A DNA stretch of 64,000 bases. Source: Capitulum mitella. Taxonomy: Eukaryota; Arthropoda; Thecostraca; Pollicipedomorpha; Pollicipedidae. Positions 22,750 through 34,600 of this stretch are shown in pieces. Made by a program: the position numbers and the translations under genes. Numbering within the stretch: position 1 is the first letter of the stretch; every line of letters starts with the position of its first letter. The stretch spans positions 4,340,001-4,404,000 of the forward strand of contig CP099850.1 in assembly GCA_030062745.1 (NCBI GenBank), in the 5' to 3' direction. Under the pieces are notes generated by a model that was not told the origin of the DNA, searched no databases, and saw only the letters and a program-made list of their open reading frames with translations.

Positions 22750-24334
22750 TGCCTGTATGCATTGTCATTTGTTCTGATCAAGCTCTTGCAACCGAAGACA
22801 CAGCGGTCGGCGCGGTCTTATAGAATGGTAGTATAAAGAAGTCCCGAAGCACGTGAACGGTTTTATTTGGTTTTGGTTCTCTCTCGGGTCCGTTACTGCT
22901 TTTCGCTATACAATACGGGCACCAAGAAAAAAACTATCTCCAATCCACAACATCACTTACTCCGCGGCAAGAATGACTTCTGATCGACGAAAATCTAAAC
23001 CTGTGATGGCAATGAATTAGAGGCTTGGCCGGTTGCGTGCTGAACAGCTTTTTCAACAATGCAGACGATGCTCGAAAGTGCCGTGAGTGATGGGAGGTCC
23101 CGTTTCATCGCTCGCGATATCCAACTAAATAAGCACGTGCGGGTTAGGAACACTAGGCGTCGAGGAAACCTCCGTGTCTCTTGATCCCGGATCAAACCTG
23201 GCAAACGATTTTTTTCCTGCCATGCGCCAGACATTTGTAGTTACCTTGCGCAGAACGCAATAGCCCGCTCTAGTTGCGGTTGTAAACACCGACTCAAGCA
23301 TTATTTGAAATGCGGGCACTCTGGTTACGCGGGATTTGTTTTTTGTTTGCATAATCGGTGGAACGAAACATTTGTCGGTATGTCTTGCTATTGATGAGAT
23401 TCTTGACCCATTCCCCTATAACCCGGAGTCAACCACTGCACTACAGATAGCTCCACGTTTACAATGCAATATTTATCGGACTACGCGACGAGCGTGACAG
23501 CAATTCAGTCTTGGACCCTGGTGCTAGGGTCTCGGAGAATGAAACTGATGCAGACAGGAAACATGACGGCGTTTAGTGGTGCAGCGCAGACAGACGCCAG
23601 GATATGTATGACATAGGCCCGGTATACAACGCCCTCGTGGCCATTTTACGACCGTAAAACGGACGATGACCTTGACCGTTTTTCTTTACTTCCTTTTTTC
23701 AACTACCCTGGAGGGGCACCTGTGCCTCGTTGCACTGGTACACAGCTTTTTCTTTAACTTGGCCTCAACAAGCGACGCAGACTTGATCGGTGTGTGCAAA
23801 TCGGCAACGGTGATTTAAAACAAAAGTTAAGATTAGGCCTGTGTAGCACGTCTATAATTTTGCTCAACATGTTCTCGGCCTGTAGGCTTTGATTTCAGCC
23901 AGTCAATCTAGATCACAAAAGCTGCAATCGCCACGCCCCACAAAAGAAATCGTAGGGGTGTCCCATAGTCCTGTCTGTCGATTCTTACTTCGAATTACGA
24001 TGACTTCGCTTAACATTGGAAGGTAGGTTAAAACCAAAGTGCGCCTTGTTTGAGAATGCCGAAAATCGTTTTTCTTGCCATTGACACACGCTGGTTAGCC
24101 TAATCTTCCGAATTATATGCCTCTCTCCCGACATATCCGGGAATGGTTCATTACTCCAGCCGGTACACAGGCCCCCGAATCGGGGAAAAATGCTAAAAAA
24201 TGATTGTCACTCATATTATATATATTCTTATATTATATTATATTGGGTCCTTATATTAACTTATATTATATTAAGTTCTTAGGCGGCGCCCTTGCACCTT
24301 TTGCAAATAAACCACAAGTTTCTTTGTCTGTGCC
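22750..24334. other. No gene recognised
   Basis: Intergenic DNA of mixed composition with only short unsupported frames. An AT-rich stretch of TATATT-like words lies at about 24214-24275. Confidence 0.5.
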
Positions 24335-24338
24335 TTAA

Positions 24339-25540
24339 CCCTATTCGCGGAGGGCTAGACGATATGGTCGATTCTAGGGGCGGATTCGGCCCCCCCCCCC
24401 GAGGTCTCGAGAACTACTCGTCCGATTTCACCGCAACAAACGGCAATCGATTTGCCGTGACTTGAACTACATTTTTATAAAAAGAAAGTTTCAAAATTTT
24501 GACATTTATGGATGCAGGGGGCAAAAATGTCAAAATGGCGGGTACTTTTGGACTTCTTATAACTCCGTTGTTTATGGACCGATTTCAATAAAACTGGTAT
24601 GAATCGAGAGATTATGGATAAGGCTTTTACCATGGGTCCACAAATCTGAAATTTTGAGAAAATTCATGGGCGTTCACAGGGTTTTAAAAATAGGAGGATT
24701 AGTTGTCTAACAACTGAATGAACAAAAAAGGTAAGAACACTTTTTTCGCTTCTGCTAGTCATGCTATGCTAAAGAAGTAAGAATCGCATTACAGTGTTTG
24801 TATAATGTTAGCATAGGCGGTACCAGGGACATGAAAAAGGGGGAACTGTCGTGGTCACACGTTCTTCAGACCAACTTGTGACCTTTGACCTTAAATGACC
24901 TCCAGTGACCTTGGGATCACCTGGAATGACCTCGTGTGCGTTTGATGTTATCTGCAATCGTTTTCAATCATTTGAATTCAGTCTATTCCAAAAATTTCAT
25001 TTTATGGCTATTGAGATATAGGGTACGCACACTGACATTTTAGGTCATAGCTCCGTGACCCGATCTGGTATCAAGCTGAAACTCGGTACGCAAGAAGAGG
25101 CCACCGTTCTATGTCATATATATTCCGGGTTTGGCATTTGAAAAAATGACACCGAAATTATTGCAAAAAAACAAATTTTGAATTTTGACCTTGACCTGAC
25201 CTTGTAAAGTGACTTCAGATAAACAAAATTTTGTGTGCGCATTGCCCAACTATTTAGTTATACATCCATATAAAGTTTTAAGTTTTATCTTAAAAACTCT
25301 GTTTTTGGCAGACATTTTTCTTCTACCCTCAACAGGGCCAAAAATTGCCTGAGGTGCCTCCCAAAAACGTTGCCTGGCTCCGCCCCTGAGCAATGTAGAA
25401 TTGCGAAATTTTGTCATAGCGCGTAGAAAGAATAGTTAGGAAAAGTGACCAAGTTTCGTGAAGCTGCGTTAAAAAGCCTGGAATTGGCAAGCAAAAAATC
25501 CGAGGGGGCGGATTCAGCCCCCCCCCTGCCGGGAATAGGG
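24339..25540. mobile_element. piggyBac-like non-autonomous element, copy B
   Basis: It is flanked by TTAA at 24335-24338 and 25541-25544. The ends are inverted repeats: the left begins CCCTATTCGCGG and the right, read inward, CCCTATTCCCGG. Just inside each end is GGGGGCGGATTC(G/A)GCCCCCC, the same subterminal design as copy A. The 1202-bp interior has no transposase frame and is rich in TGACCTTGACCT-type words (24880-24940, 25185-25210). Clean TTAA duplications and matched ends make this the better-supported of the two copies. Confidence 0.85.
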
Positions 25541-25544
25541 TTAA

Positions 25545-28289
25545 ATAATCATGCGGTATGAATTATTACGTTATTAAATTACCAATTATTTCATAATCTG
25601 TCACCATCTATCAAAGATCGCGACGAATACCACGGGCTCCCTGCCCTTCCAGCTGTGGAATAGATGGAGCACTGTTCCAGCTTTGGAACAAATGGAGCAT
25701 TGACTTTATGCTTGCTCTATGGATATATCCGCACATATCTGAGCCCGCACATTGCTTCCATGGAATCAATAAAGACTGAGGGAAGGGGGGGAGGAGTTTG
25801 CAGCTTGAAATGTGTCGGACCTCACAGGTCACGACATGTCGGATGTCGGCTGTTGATTCACCTGTCCATCTCCCGACACAATGTTCTGATGTTCGAGCCA
25901 TGGTTTGCTTGAAACGCATGTTGTTCTAGGAAGTTTACCTTTCACCATTCATTTCGAGCGCGTTGAACAAATGAGACATTTTTGACGCCACTGGAGAAAT
26001 AAAAATGAACTAGTGGATGGTGCCCTTAAAACGTTCCCGGAAACGCTGGTGCACCTTGTACAGCACGACATGTGACCTCATACAGGCAAAAATCAACAGC
26101 GAATCTCATTCGTTTGACTTTAACAGCTCACATAACTTAAAACTTCAGGGAATCGCGCAGTCAGGCTAAAAGTGAACCTAATATAACGTGAAAAGACAAG
26201 CTCTTAATCATGAGCCAACCCACAGTACGTATATTCAGTAGAATTAGATCCGCACCCGTGTTCAATAGCACGAAAGCTAACTTCAGCTTGCTGGTAGATG
26301 ACAAGCAAGAAGGCAGCAAAGCTGCCTTGCTGTGTTGACTTTTAGCTCGCTGCTTGCGTGTACCCGAAACCTCGAAGGACCACTTGCATATCAAAAGGAT
26401 CTATTGGATACGAACTCTTACTCAACAGCCCCCAGCGAACGAAACAAAACACAGGGGGTATCATATCTGTCCAATCCAGGGCAGAGTAAGCAGTGTCTTC
26501 TCCCAGATGCCATGGGTCTGGTTCTTCCAGAGGAGCCCGCTGCAGGAGCTGTACCCGGTGCCACCGTCCTTCGAACAATCGCTGCGGCGACAGCAAGCTC
26601 CCCCTGTGCTGCACTGCTGTCGTAGCTACCGATGACGTAATGATCTCTGTTTAGACCTGGGTGGCCCAAATGTGCACGTCCAGGTCCCCAGAGGGAATCT
26701 TCACCAGCATCGGCTGGCTCCGTCACTGAACCGTGATCAAGGAGAACTCACGGGATGTCAGTAGGTGCTGGTGTACGCGGAAGACGCCCCCGAAAAGCCC
26801 GCTTCGACGATTGTCCCGAGCACGACGCCGACTGGCCAGTGAGCGAAACATCCGCCGTCATCGGCACGCTGATCCTGAGCGGCTTGCTGTCCTGAAACCA
26901 GGACTCCTAGCTGATCGAGACCCAGAATCGGGCAGGACCGTCTTAAAAAAATAACAAAAAAAAAAAACAAATCAGCGTAGGGGGCAGGGCCCTCTTAAAA
27001 AAAAAATGCAAATCGACACCACTGACGCAGAAATATGTACACCACTTGAGTATATAGAGTGATGGTACCACTACCACTACCAAGACGATAAAAATGATAA
27101 ATGCCAGATTCGTAATTTTGTTCCTTTCGTCTAAATTCGGAGGACTGAGATGTCACCAGATTCACAGCCCACGGCAGAATTACCAGGACAACTCAATTTC
27201 TCTCTCAGAACTCAAAAAGCCAAGATAATTCAGGCACTTCAACCCCTCCTCCTGAACTACAGAGAAATGCTGCCGTGCAAAGAGAAATGGGGAGCTCCGC
27301 GCCAGCTCGGCCCTGATTGGCCGTCTCGCGCACCGGTCTGGCCAACACGGCCCGGGGCGACGAAGGGTCAGGTAAGGCCAACCCGAAGCCTCAGAACGCG
27401 CGGCAGTCGGCACCTGAAATGACTTTCAGCCACCTGGTACGTCAGTCATTTTAACAAGGCGATCCATGCTCAGGGGCATATGAATGTCTAATCTTTGGAT
27501 TCGAGCCTCTTTCACTCAAGGAAAATCACTCGACTCCGATGAGCATGAGACAGTCAGTGACACTAATGATTAAGACTGATTGATGCGCCGAAAAAGAAGC
27601 CAGAAAACGAACAATCGGCTCCTGCGGTCGAGGTCAAGCGTGTGGGCTCCCGAGCCGAGAGTCGGAGGACAGCAGCAAGTGTCCAACTCTGCTGACGTCA
27701 GTGTCTTCGTCTTGACGTCATCCCGACAATCAGAGAGCCGCTCACCGAAGCTGTCTGACCGGTCGTCGGAGGAAGACGACTTCGGGGGAGCATCGGAGCA
27801 GAACGACTCAGCGCAACGGCTGGTAAGCACTCACACTTTTGTCGGTCAGAAAGGCTGTGCTCGATGAAGCTGAAAACCTGGTTAATTAGCGAAACACATG
27901 ATCGTTATATTAAGGGCGTTAGGGACAGTCAGCTTCGTGCCACAAAATATTTGTCTGGAACTGAGGAGCATGACAGGTGATGATGGAACTGGTTAAAAGC
28001 TTGGGTTGTTTCTCTTGATGTCTGAATGCAAGATTTAGTAAGTTGCAACACACAAAAAAATTAGCGATAAGACTTATGGCGGAGAAAGGGGTTCAGAAAT
28101 CTTTTTGTTGAGAATTATCCCATAGGAAACTATCTGGACAGGACAATGTCGGCGGAAGCGGGGTGGCATTGGGGCAAAGTTCCTCCCCATCCAAGGACAT
28201 GGGGGGTAAACATGTCTTTTTGTCCCCGCAAAAAAAATGGTCGCGTGCCACTTTCAAGCTTCTTGGCAGCCGAGTGTTGAAATAGTATC
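25545..28289. other. No gene firmly recognised
   Basis: Three stretches look weakly exon-like but match nothing I know. At 26511-26636 an ATG frame follows CTTCTCCCAG. At 26769-26845 a GC-ending frame of about 25 codons ends in TGA. At about 27655-27821 a Ser/Glu/Asp-rich plus-strand frame ends at a GTAAGC donor-like site. A homopolymer-rich stretch (A runs) lies at about 26945-27005. None is reported as a gene. Confidence 0.3.
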
Positions 28290-28620
28290 TTCTTATGGCG
28301 ATACGCGGTTTCAAACTTTCATTGCTTATGCCGCGGCGTACCTAAGTTCCTTGATCAATTCTGTACACGTCTTCCGAAAAAACTGATCGTGTTTCTTTGA
28401 GGTTAATTGAAATGAAAGCGTATAAAAAGTTTACATGCTGCGTTTTGCGCATTTTTGTCGAGCGCGATTCAAACCCAAGATACCTTTACTTTCACGATTC
28501 AAACCAGTCCATTTTGTTTTTAGTTAAAAATGAAATTGTTCGACGGGACTGGGTTTGGGCACCCTCCGATTTCGGGATTCCAAAAAAGTCATAAAGAACT
28601 GCCTAGACGGAAATGAGACA
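28290..28620. mobile_element. Fragment of the large unclassified repeat (copy 3)
   Basis: The stretch around 28400-28470 (AATGAAAGCGTATAAAAAGT, CGTTTTGCGCATTTTTG) matches 61270-61320 in the same orientation, and the same reading frame begins MRL..AYKK in both. Only this short part of the element was recognised here. Confidence 0.5.
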
Positions 28621-31178
28621 GATTAAGACAGATTAAGCAAAACAAAGATCGAGAGACAGGCTCCGGACCAGAGCAGAATCAGAATAACATGGTCTCGTTA
28701 GTGACTGAAAGTACCTGTATACCTCCCTGTGCACGAATACTTGAGCCAGCAGCGTAGTCAGGGGGTTCTAGGGGTTCCATGACCCCTGAATTCTGAGGCA
28801 AACGAAGGGGCCCCTGGCATTAACCTAAAGAGACTCCCCTGGCCGGGAAAGGCAAACCGACTCCTCCGCAAAAGGCACCGTACCCCCTGACCGGGAAAGG
28901 CATGCGGGCCCCCCTGCATATACCTACCAAAAGGCATATGTAAGGTCCGGAAAGGACGCTCCTCTACAAAGGAGCCGCCAGCCAGGAAAGGTCGTCCCGC
29001 CATGGGATGGTGTCGACGTGATGGGAGAGGGAGCCCAGTGACATAGCTTAAGCCAAGGGCCCTAGGGGTCTTATTATCCCAACTTCAGACATTGTCAGTT
29101 CTCACCCAACCAAATAATCAACCAATAACACGCATACGTGGCAATATGTTTTGAACATTTCTTTAGACGGATGTAGATATGGATGTGCGAAAGAAAAATT
29201 TTTCGATGAGAGGAGGGCACTTATGTCTGACTGCAGTCCCAACCACGCGACAAGTCCTCGAAGCTTGAACAGGGTAATAGTACGCCTACCGTACTCCTCA
29301 ACTATTTGCTGTGGAACGATACAACCACGCTATGAATGTCGCCGTGATGCCGATACGCTGCACCGCCACCGCGTCTTGCAACTCCACTAGTTATCACCAC
29401 GGCGCGGGGAGTCAGCAGCTCCGCCGACACTTCGCACCACAAACCGGGCTTGGGCGTGGTACGTCACGGTCTGGGAATATGTATGAAAAAGGAAGGCGTT
29501 GTTTCCAGTATATCAATTATATTTCTTTTGTCCTGTGAAAAACCCGGATCAAACCGATGCATTGTTGAAATGTGGTAAACTAAGCATGAAGAAATTTCGC
29601 CTTGGTTGTAATTTAGGAGCAGTTTCTACATTGACATAATGATCCACATTTACCAATCGATAACAGTTGTTATGCACTGCTGAAGCATACCTACCTGTGG
29701 GTCAGGCCCAGAGACAGGGTATGTGGTCCTGAGCAAATCCCTGCACAACATAATCAAATCTCGCCGTAGCGCCGTAAAACACAAGTAACCTGAATAGCGC
29801 TGAGTCTAGAAGTCACCTTTGCCTCTGAGATGCGGGATGCACCCGTGGATAAAATAGGAGACTGTTCGAAACCTCTCGCAGCGCGGTCCAGAAGTCATAC
29901 ACATGGAATCTACATGTGTTTTACTGCTGTCGGGCACACTCAATGTCAATGACACAGAAAAATAAGTTCCATGTACCCTTGGTGTTCTAGCCATGGAGGC
30001 TCCGTAGTTTTCAAGAAGTCCTCAGTGTTGGGGCCCCCACTCTCTGCCCCCCCCCCCGAAAGAAATCCGGGCTACATCAATAACTTGAACGGTCTTTACT
30101 GATGTTCTAGATACCTTTTGAAGTCTTGTTTTTTTTTTGCCACAGTATTTGCGCTGTGTTCTATGTGCATGCGAGTCAGGTAAAAGCATTTGAAACATTT
30201 GCTTTCAGACGACAGCCCCAGTCCTTCCAGCACATTAAAGCAGATGAAGTGTTGGCGCAAATGACAAGAAATTGGGTGAGAAAACGTGGTTAACATTGTT
30301 GTTTAGGTGGTACGTTTCACGCCTTCGGCGCGCCAGACCAAACCACCTCTGTCAAAGAAACCGTATGTCTTTATGTCTTTTCTCGTCGTAAGTATTTGCG
30401 TATCTCCGGTCTCTGTGTAAAGCATGTGGTAAATTAAGACCTCGTTAGCCAAAAATACTGTGCCGGAGGTCAGTGGGGCTCCAATAATTTGTTGACCATC
30501 ATCACCGTAATTTCGTCACATGTATTTCTTGTCATGTCTGGTCTGAACCCAAAACGAAGGGGCCCAGATCCGAGGAGAAGCCAGAATTTATGGATGCTTT
30601 AGGTTGCGCTGAATGGGGTGGCTGGATCCGCGAACGGTTTGCCCCCATCTCGAAATGGTTTCCGCCGCCCCTGGGACAGGGTGACCGGGATGAAACCAGT
30701 TATCAAACAACAGGTAACGTCAGGCCTTCGTCCTTCAGAATGTAAAGCCGAGCTATGCCGGTACGTAGTTTATAAGCGGATATAACGAAAACATTAGCTC
30801 TGGGTTGGGCCCTGAATGCCTCAGACTTCCATCCGCGCTCATGGTAATTGCCAAGGGTCGGCAAATTCATACCGCGAGTGAGGTGCAGCATTTGAACGAA
30901 CATTCCATGTTGATGGACTTATTTGCTCGTTTTTTAAGGTCATCAACAGCATGACGTGACATTCGGGCCAAAAAGCAGTCGTTTGCGGGAGCGGGAAGCT
31001 AGGTGCGATGACATAGCCCGGAGACAAGCCGGTCGAAGTCTGGCTGTTTTCAATTACGGGTATCTTTAAAGCATGATTGCGGGAACAACGTCCTTTAAGC
31101 AGGGAGAATTTAAAGATTTCGCACATGTACCATGACCTAAAGCATCCCGTGCCCTAAACACAATGCAAGGTTCTCTTC
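28621..31178. other. No gene recognised; upstream flank of HNF4
   Basis: Intergenic DNA. The stretch 28750-29000 is a degenerate array of GGGAAAGGCA / CCCCTG words. A partial MITE end (ccccccGAAAGAAATCCGGGCTAC) lies at about 30048-30075. No coding frame could be supported. Confidence 0.45.
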
Positions 31179-31233
31179 CGTCTACGCACGTCGTCGTCTA
31201 CGTCTACGTCCGTCTACGCACGTCTACGCACGT
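31179..31233. repeat. CGTCTACGCACGT short tandem repeat
   Basis: Imperfect units of CGTCTACGCACGT and CGTCTACGT repeat over about 55 bp. It lies about 270 bp upstream of the predicted HNF4 start codon. Confidence 0.8.
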
Positions 31234-31299
31234 TTTGCGATGGCCTCCTCCTCCCAAACAGGCGTTTTTCTCCTCGAGCGGGAGAAAGCCAAGCGTCTG

Positions 31300-31345
31300 C
31301 CGAGGGGGCGGGGCCTATCTTATCTGGCTGTGCGATTGGCTGCGG
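31300..31345 (+). promoter_or_regulatory. Candidate HNF4 proximal promoter (GC box, GATA sites, inverted CCAAT)
   Basis: In 45 bp there is a GC box (GGGGGCGGGG, 31304-31313), a double TATCTTATCT at 31316-31325 (two GATA-factor sites on the minus strand) and ATTGG at 31335-31339 (inverted CCAAT box). All lie about 170-200 bp upstream of the predicted start codon of HNF4. The cluster is seen in the sequence; its function is inferred. Confidence 0.4.
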
Positions 31346-31504
31346 CCAGTGATGACGACACCCGAGAGGACGTCGGCCGGCGGCCGGCCGGCTGCAGCCG
31401 CCGTCGACGAGTGTTCTCACGCCGTTCGCGAGACGCTGCCTGGTTGAAGCGCGTGCTATCTACTCAGGTGTTTGACCAGGTCCCTGCGGCGCGTGGTCGG
31501 GGTC

Positions 31505-31613
31505 ATGACCTCTCTGTCGGGCCTCGGGCCCCCCTCGGTGATCGTGCACAGTCACAGCGCCACCAGTTCTCACAATATCATCAGCTCCAGCCAGCAGCCG
31601 TCCTCCACTGTCG
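31505..31613 (+). CDS. Hnf4: HNF4 exon 1 (A/B region)
   Basis: Thirty-six codons plus one base, starting [18 protein letters not shown] and ending before GTGAGT. The phase-1 end joins to the GC at the start of exon 2 to make Gly37. The assignment rests on phase, the strong donor, the Ser/Thr/Gln-rich character expected of an A/B region and the promoter-like sequence upstream, not on sequence conservation. An alternative first exon elsewhere remains possible. Confidence 0.65.
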
Positions 31614-34600
31614 GTGAGTGCAGAGTCGAGAAGCGAGCACGGCAGCGGTTTGACGGACTGAGTTCGAGTCTTCACCGGTGAAACCTGCTGGAACTCGCGC
31701 CCTTTCCGTGCATCTTTAGCAGAGGCGTAGCCAAACGGGGGCCCGGGGGCCCGGGCCCTCCCTCCTTTGGTGCGCATTTTTGTGGAAACCATTGCACATC
31801 GTCTTTCCGGCACGTGTTTTTCGTATGATTTCAGTTCACATTGAGCTCTGCCACCCCCCCTTAAGAAAATCCTGTTTGCGCCCCTGATCTTTAGCCAGCA
31901 GCACACAGCGCTCTTGGGTGAATGCTGACACACGTGTGACGTAACGCAGGATGCCAGAGTCGTATTACACGACCAGGCCTACATAGCGCGGATGATGCCA
32001 GGAACAAGGGCAGACACAGAGGGTGGAGGAACCAGCGAAACCGTGGCGTCAGACGTAAAAATTTGTGAACTGGATCGGGGCGCCCGCCTTGGCGTTATCT
32101 GGGGGATTTCGAGAAGGGACGTTGGAACCGAGGTGGGGCTGGGGGGGCAGCTGCCTCCTCCCAGCTTTTGGTAAAATCTGACATTTTACCTGAACCTATG
32201 GCTGTGCATGGAAAGAAGCGAGGCAAAAAACATGATGCCCCTTCCTTCCTACCCATCTCCACAGAAAATCCCCACACGCTGCTGACTCCACAGAGGTTCC
32301 GCCGGTACTGACTCTTTGTGGTTGCTCACCTAACCTGACCTAACCTAACCACATGTTCTTTTCACAAATCCTTGTGGGTGCCCAACCAATATAAGTGGTG
32401 CCAAGGCACCCAAAAAAATCTATAGAAGACTACACCATGAATGCCAGACACGTAGTTAATGGTTCCCACGGGGCCATGCCCCCCCCCCTCCCGTGAGCGA
32501 AGCGGTCTACACTACATATTTAACGATTTCGCAAGAATCAGGCACGTGACCAGTATTTTCCTCAGGGAGGGGCCAAATGTCGAATTTTGTCATATGCCAC
32601 CGGTAGAAGACGAAATTTATAGGAAAAAGCAGCAGTTTTAAGTAACTTACCTCATATTTAACGCACAGGAAAACAAATGACATTTGCTTTTGCAACGTAT
32701 GCATGATCACTATTACGTATTCCTGCGAAATCGCTATATATCTCGATTAGACCGCTTGGCTCATGGGGGCCATTGCCCCCGGGCTCCTTGGCTACTTCCC
32801 TGGCAAGAATACGGAATAGTGAATCATATACATGCAACAGAATGAAACGTATGTTTTTCCTGTACTTCAAATGCGAGGTTAATTACGTAAAGTTGTTGCT
32901 TTTTCCTATAAATTTCGTCATATGCCAGTGACGCATAACATAATTTTGCACTTGATCCCCCGTCCCTGACGAAAATCCTGGCTACGTTCTGTCTATGACT
33001 TCGCGATGGTAACTCGGTCTAGACAAAACATCATTCAGTTAAAGTGATAGGTATATTGTGGCTGACCAAAAGGTCGTCTGTTAATGCTGACTGGTCAAAG
33101 TCGCGGTGTTCAGTCCGTGCAGTGTCCTTGTCCAAAACACATGGTAACTAAATCAACCTATATATTGCAAACCGCGAACCATCCTACAGGGTGAGCTGGC
33201 TCCCCAATGGGCTTGACCCACCTCCCCACAAAAGACGACAGCTCAGCTGATGTTGCGTTTTCAGAGGCAGAGCCTAACTACCCCACGGAGCACGGGTCCT
33301 TGTCCAATGTACCAGACGTCGCTCGACCCTGTTCGCTGAAAATGACGGCGGGATCAGCTCCGTCGGAGTCCGTAGCGAGGTTACCGCGAGCTGACTCGAG
33401 GTCAGGTCACGGGCGTCCGAGTCGGACCCGGCCATGCCTGCCGGCTGGTCGGCCTTGCATGCCGTCGGCCGTTTGCCGCGCGGAGTGAGTAGCCCTTTCC
33501 GAAGCCGTGGGTTTGCTGAACACGTCAGCAGAGGTCGCCACGCGGGCCCGCGGCCGTCGTCCTCCGTCAGCTGATGGGGCCGTCAGCTGGCCCGGCCCGG
33601 CCCAGGCAGGCGAGGAATCGGCGGAAACTGCGGCGTCCGGGCGGAGTTCCGGCGAAAGGGGGTCTTGAGAATCAGGGTCTCAGGCGGAAAATGCACGCCC
33701 GCGGTCGTGGCGGAGGAAGACGTGTCTTCGAAATCACGATCTCCGCCGCCGGCGTTTCATTGTGGTGCAGCTCGTGGCCAGAAGCCTCTGTCAGACCCCA
33801 AAAGGCTGCCGAACATGTAGTGTTACGTTGGGAAGACTGATTCGGTCAAAATGCCGCTTGACCTTGTTGCACAATGTATTCTACTCGTAGAGTGCTACGG
33901 CCGTTCCAGTTGTTTCAATATTCATCAGGATCTCGGGCTACATGGCTGCATGTTTCCTCGTCCTGTCGTCCTGCACGGTGCTCAACTAAAGAGCATCCCC
34001 TCTAAGCTCAATAACGCCGTTTGATTGCCTAAGAGCGCTTGTTCTGAGAACCTCCAGCCGATCTTGTATTTTTAAGACCATTCACGCTCTTTTACCGTGC
34101 GTGTTTACTCATAATCGTTCGATTCTAAAGTGTCATAGCCTTCTGAAGCTGACGATTCTCCCAAAACAGCCGCAATGCCAGCGGATTGGAATGCGCATCC
34201 TGAAGTTCATTCTAAACATGAACAGATACCATCAATTTCAAATAGCCATGAATTTGTTATTTAAGATAATTTTTCCGTCTTAACACACCTTTTTGAACGG
34301 ACAGCCACGCTGTGGTCTGCAGTCTCAGAATCCAATGTGTAATACACATTCTGTCCAAAAATTCCACACCTGCGGATGTTTATAGTGATTTCCCGCGGCT
34401 TTCCCTTGGCGCCGAATGACCTTGTAGTCGCTGCGCCCGTAAGCCCAATAACCAACCAACCGCGGTTTTCCCGTGCATCCTCTTCCGTCGTGTCCCATTT
34501 AAAGCTGCTGCGTGAAGTCGCAAAATGGTAGAGTTATGGTATTTATTTATTATAACACGGTTTTACAAATCCAGGGGCGATGGAGCACCTTCCCGGAAAT

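Noticed and set aside
24834..25388. hAT-like element nested in the piggyBac-like copy (CAGGGACATG to CCGCCCCTG)
   Set aside because: The ends are only loosely similar and the 8 bases on each side do not match, so no insertion could be demonstrated.
26511..26845. Possible small exons between the two main genes
   Set aside because: The acceptor-like sites and short GC-ending frames are suggestive, but there is no homology, no consistent phase between pieces and no start exon.
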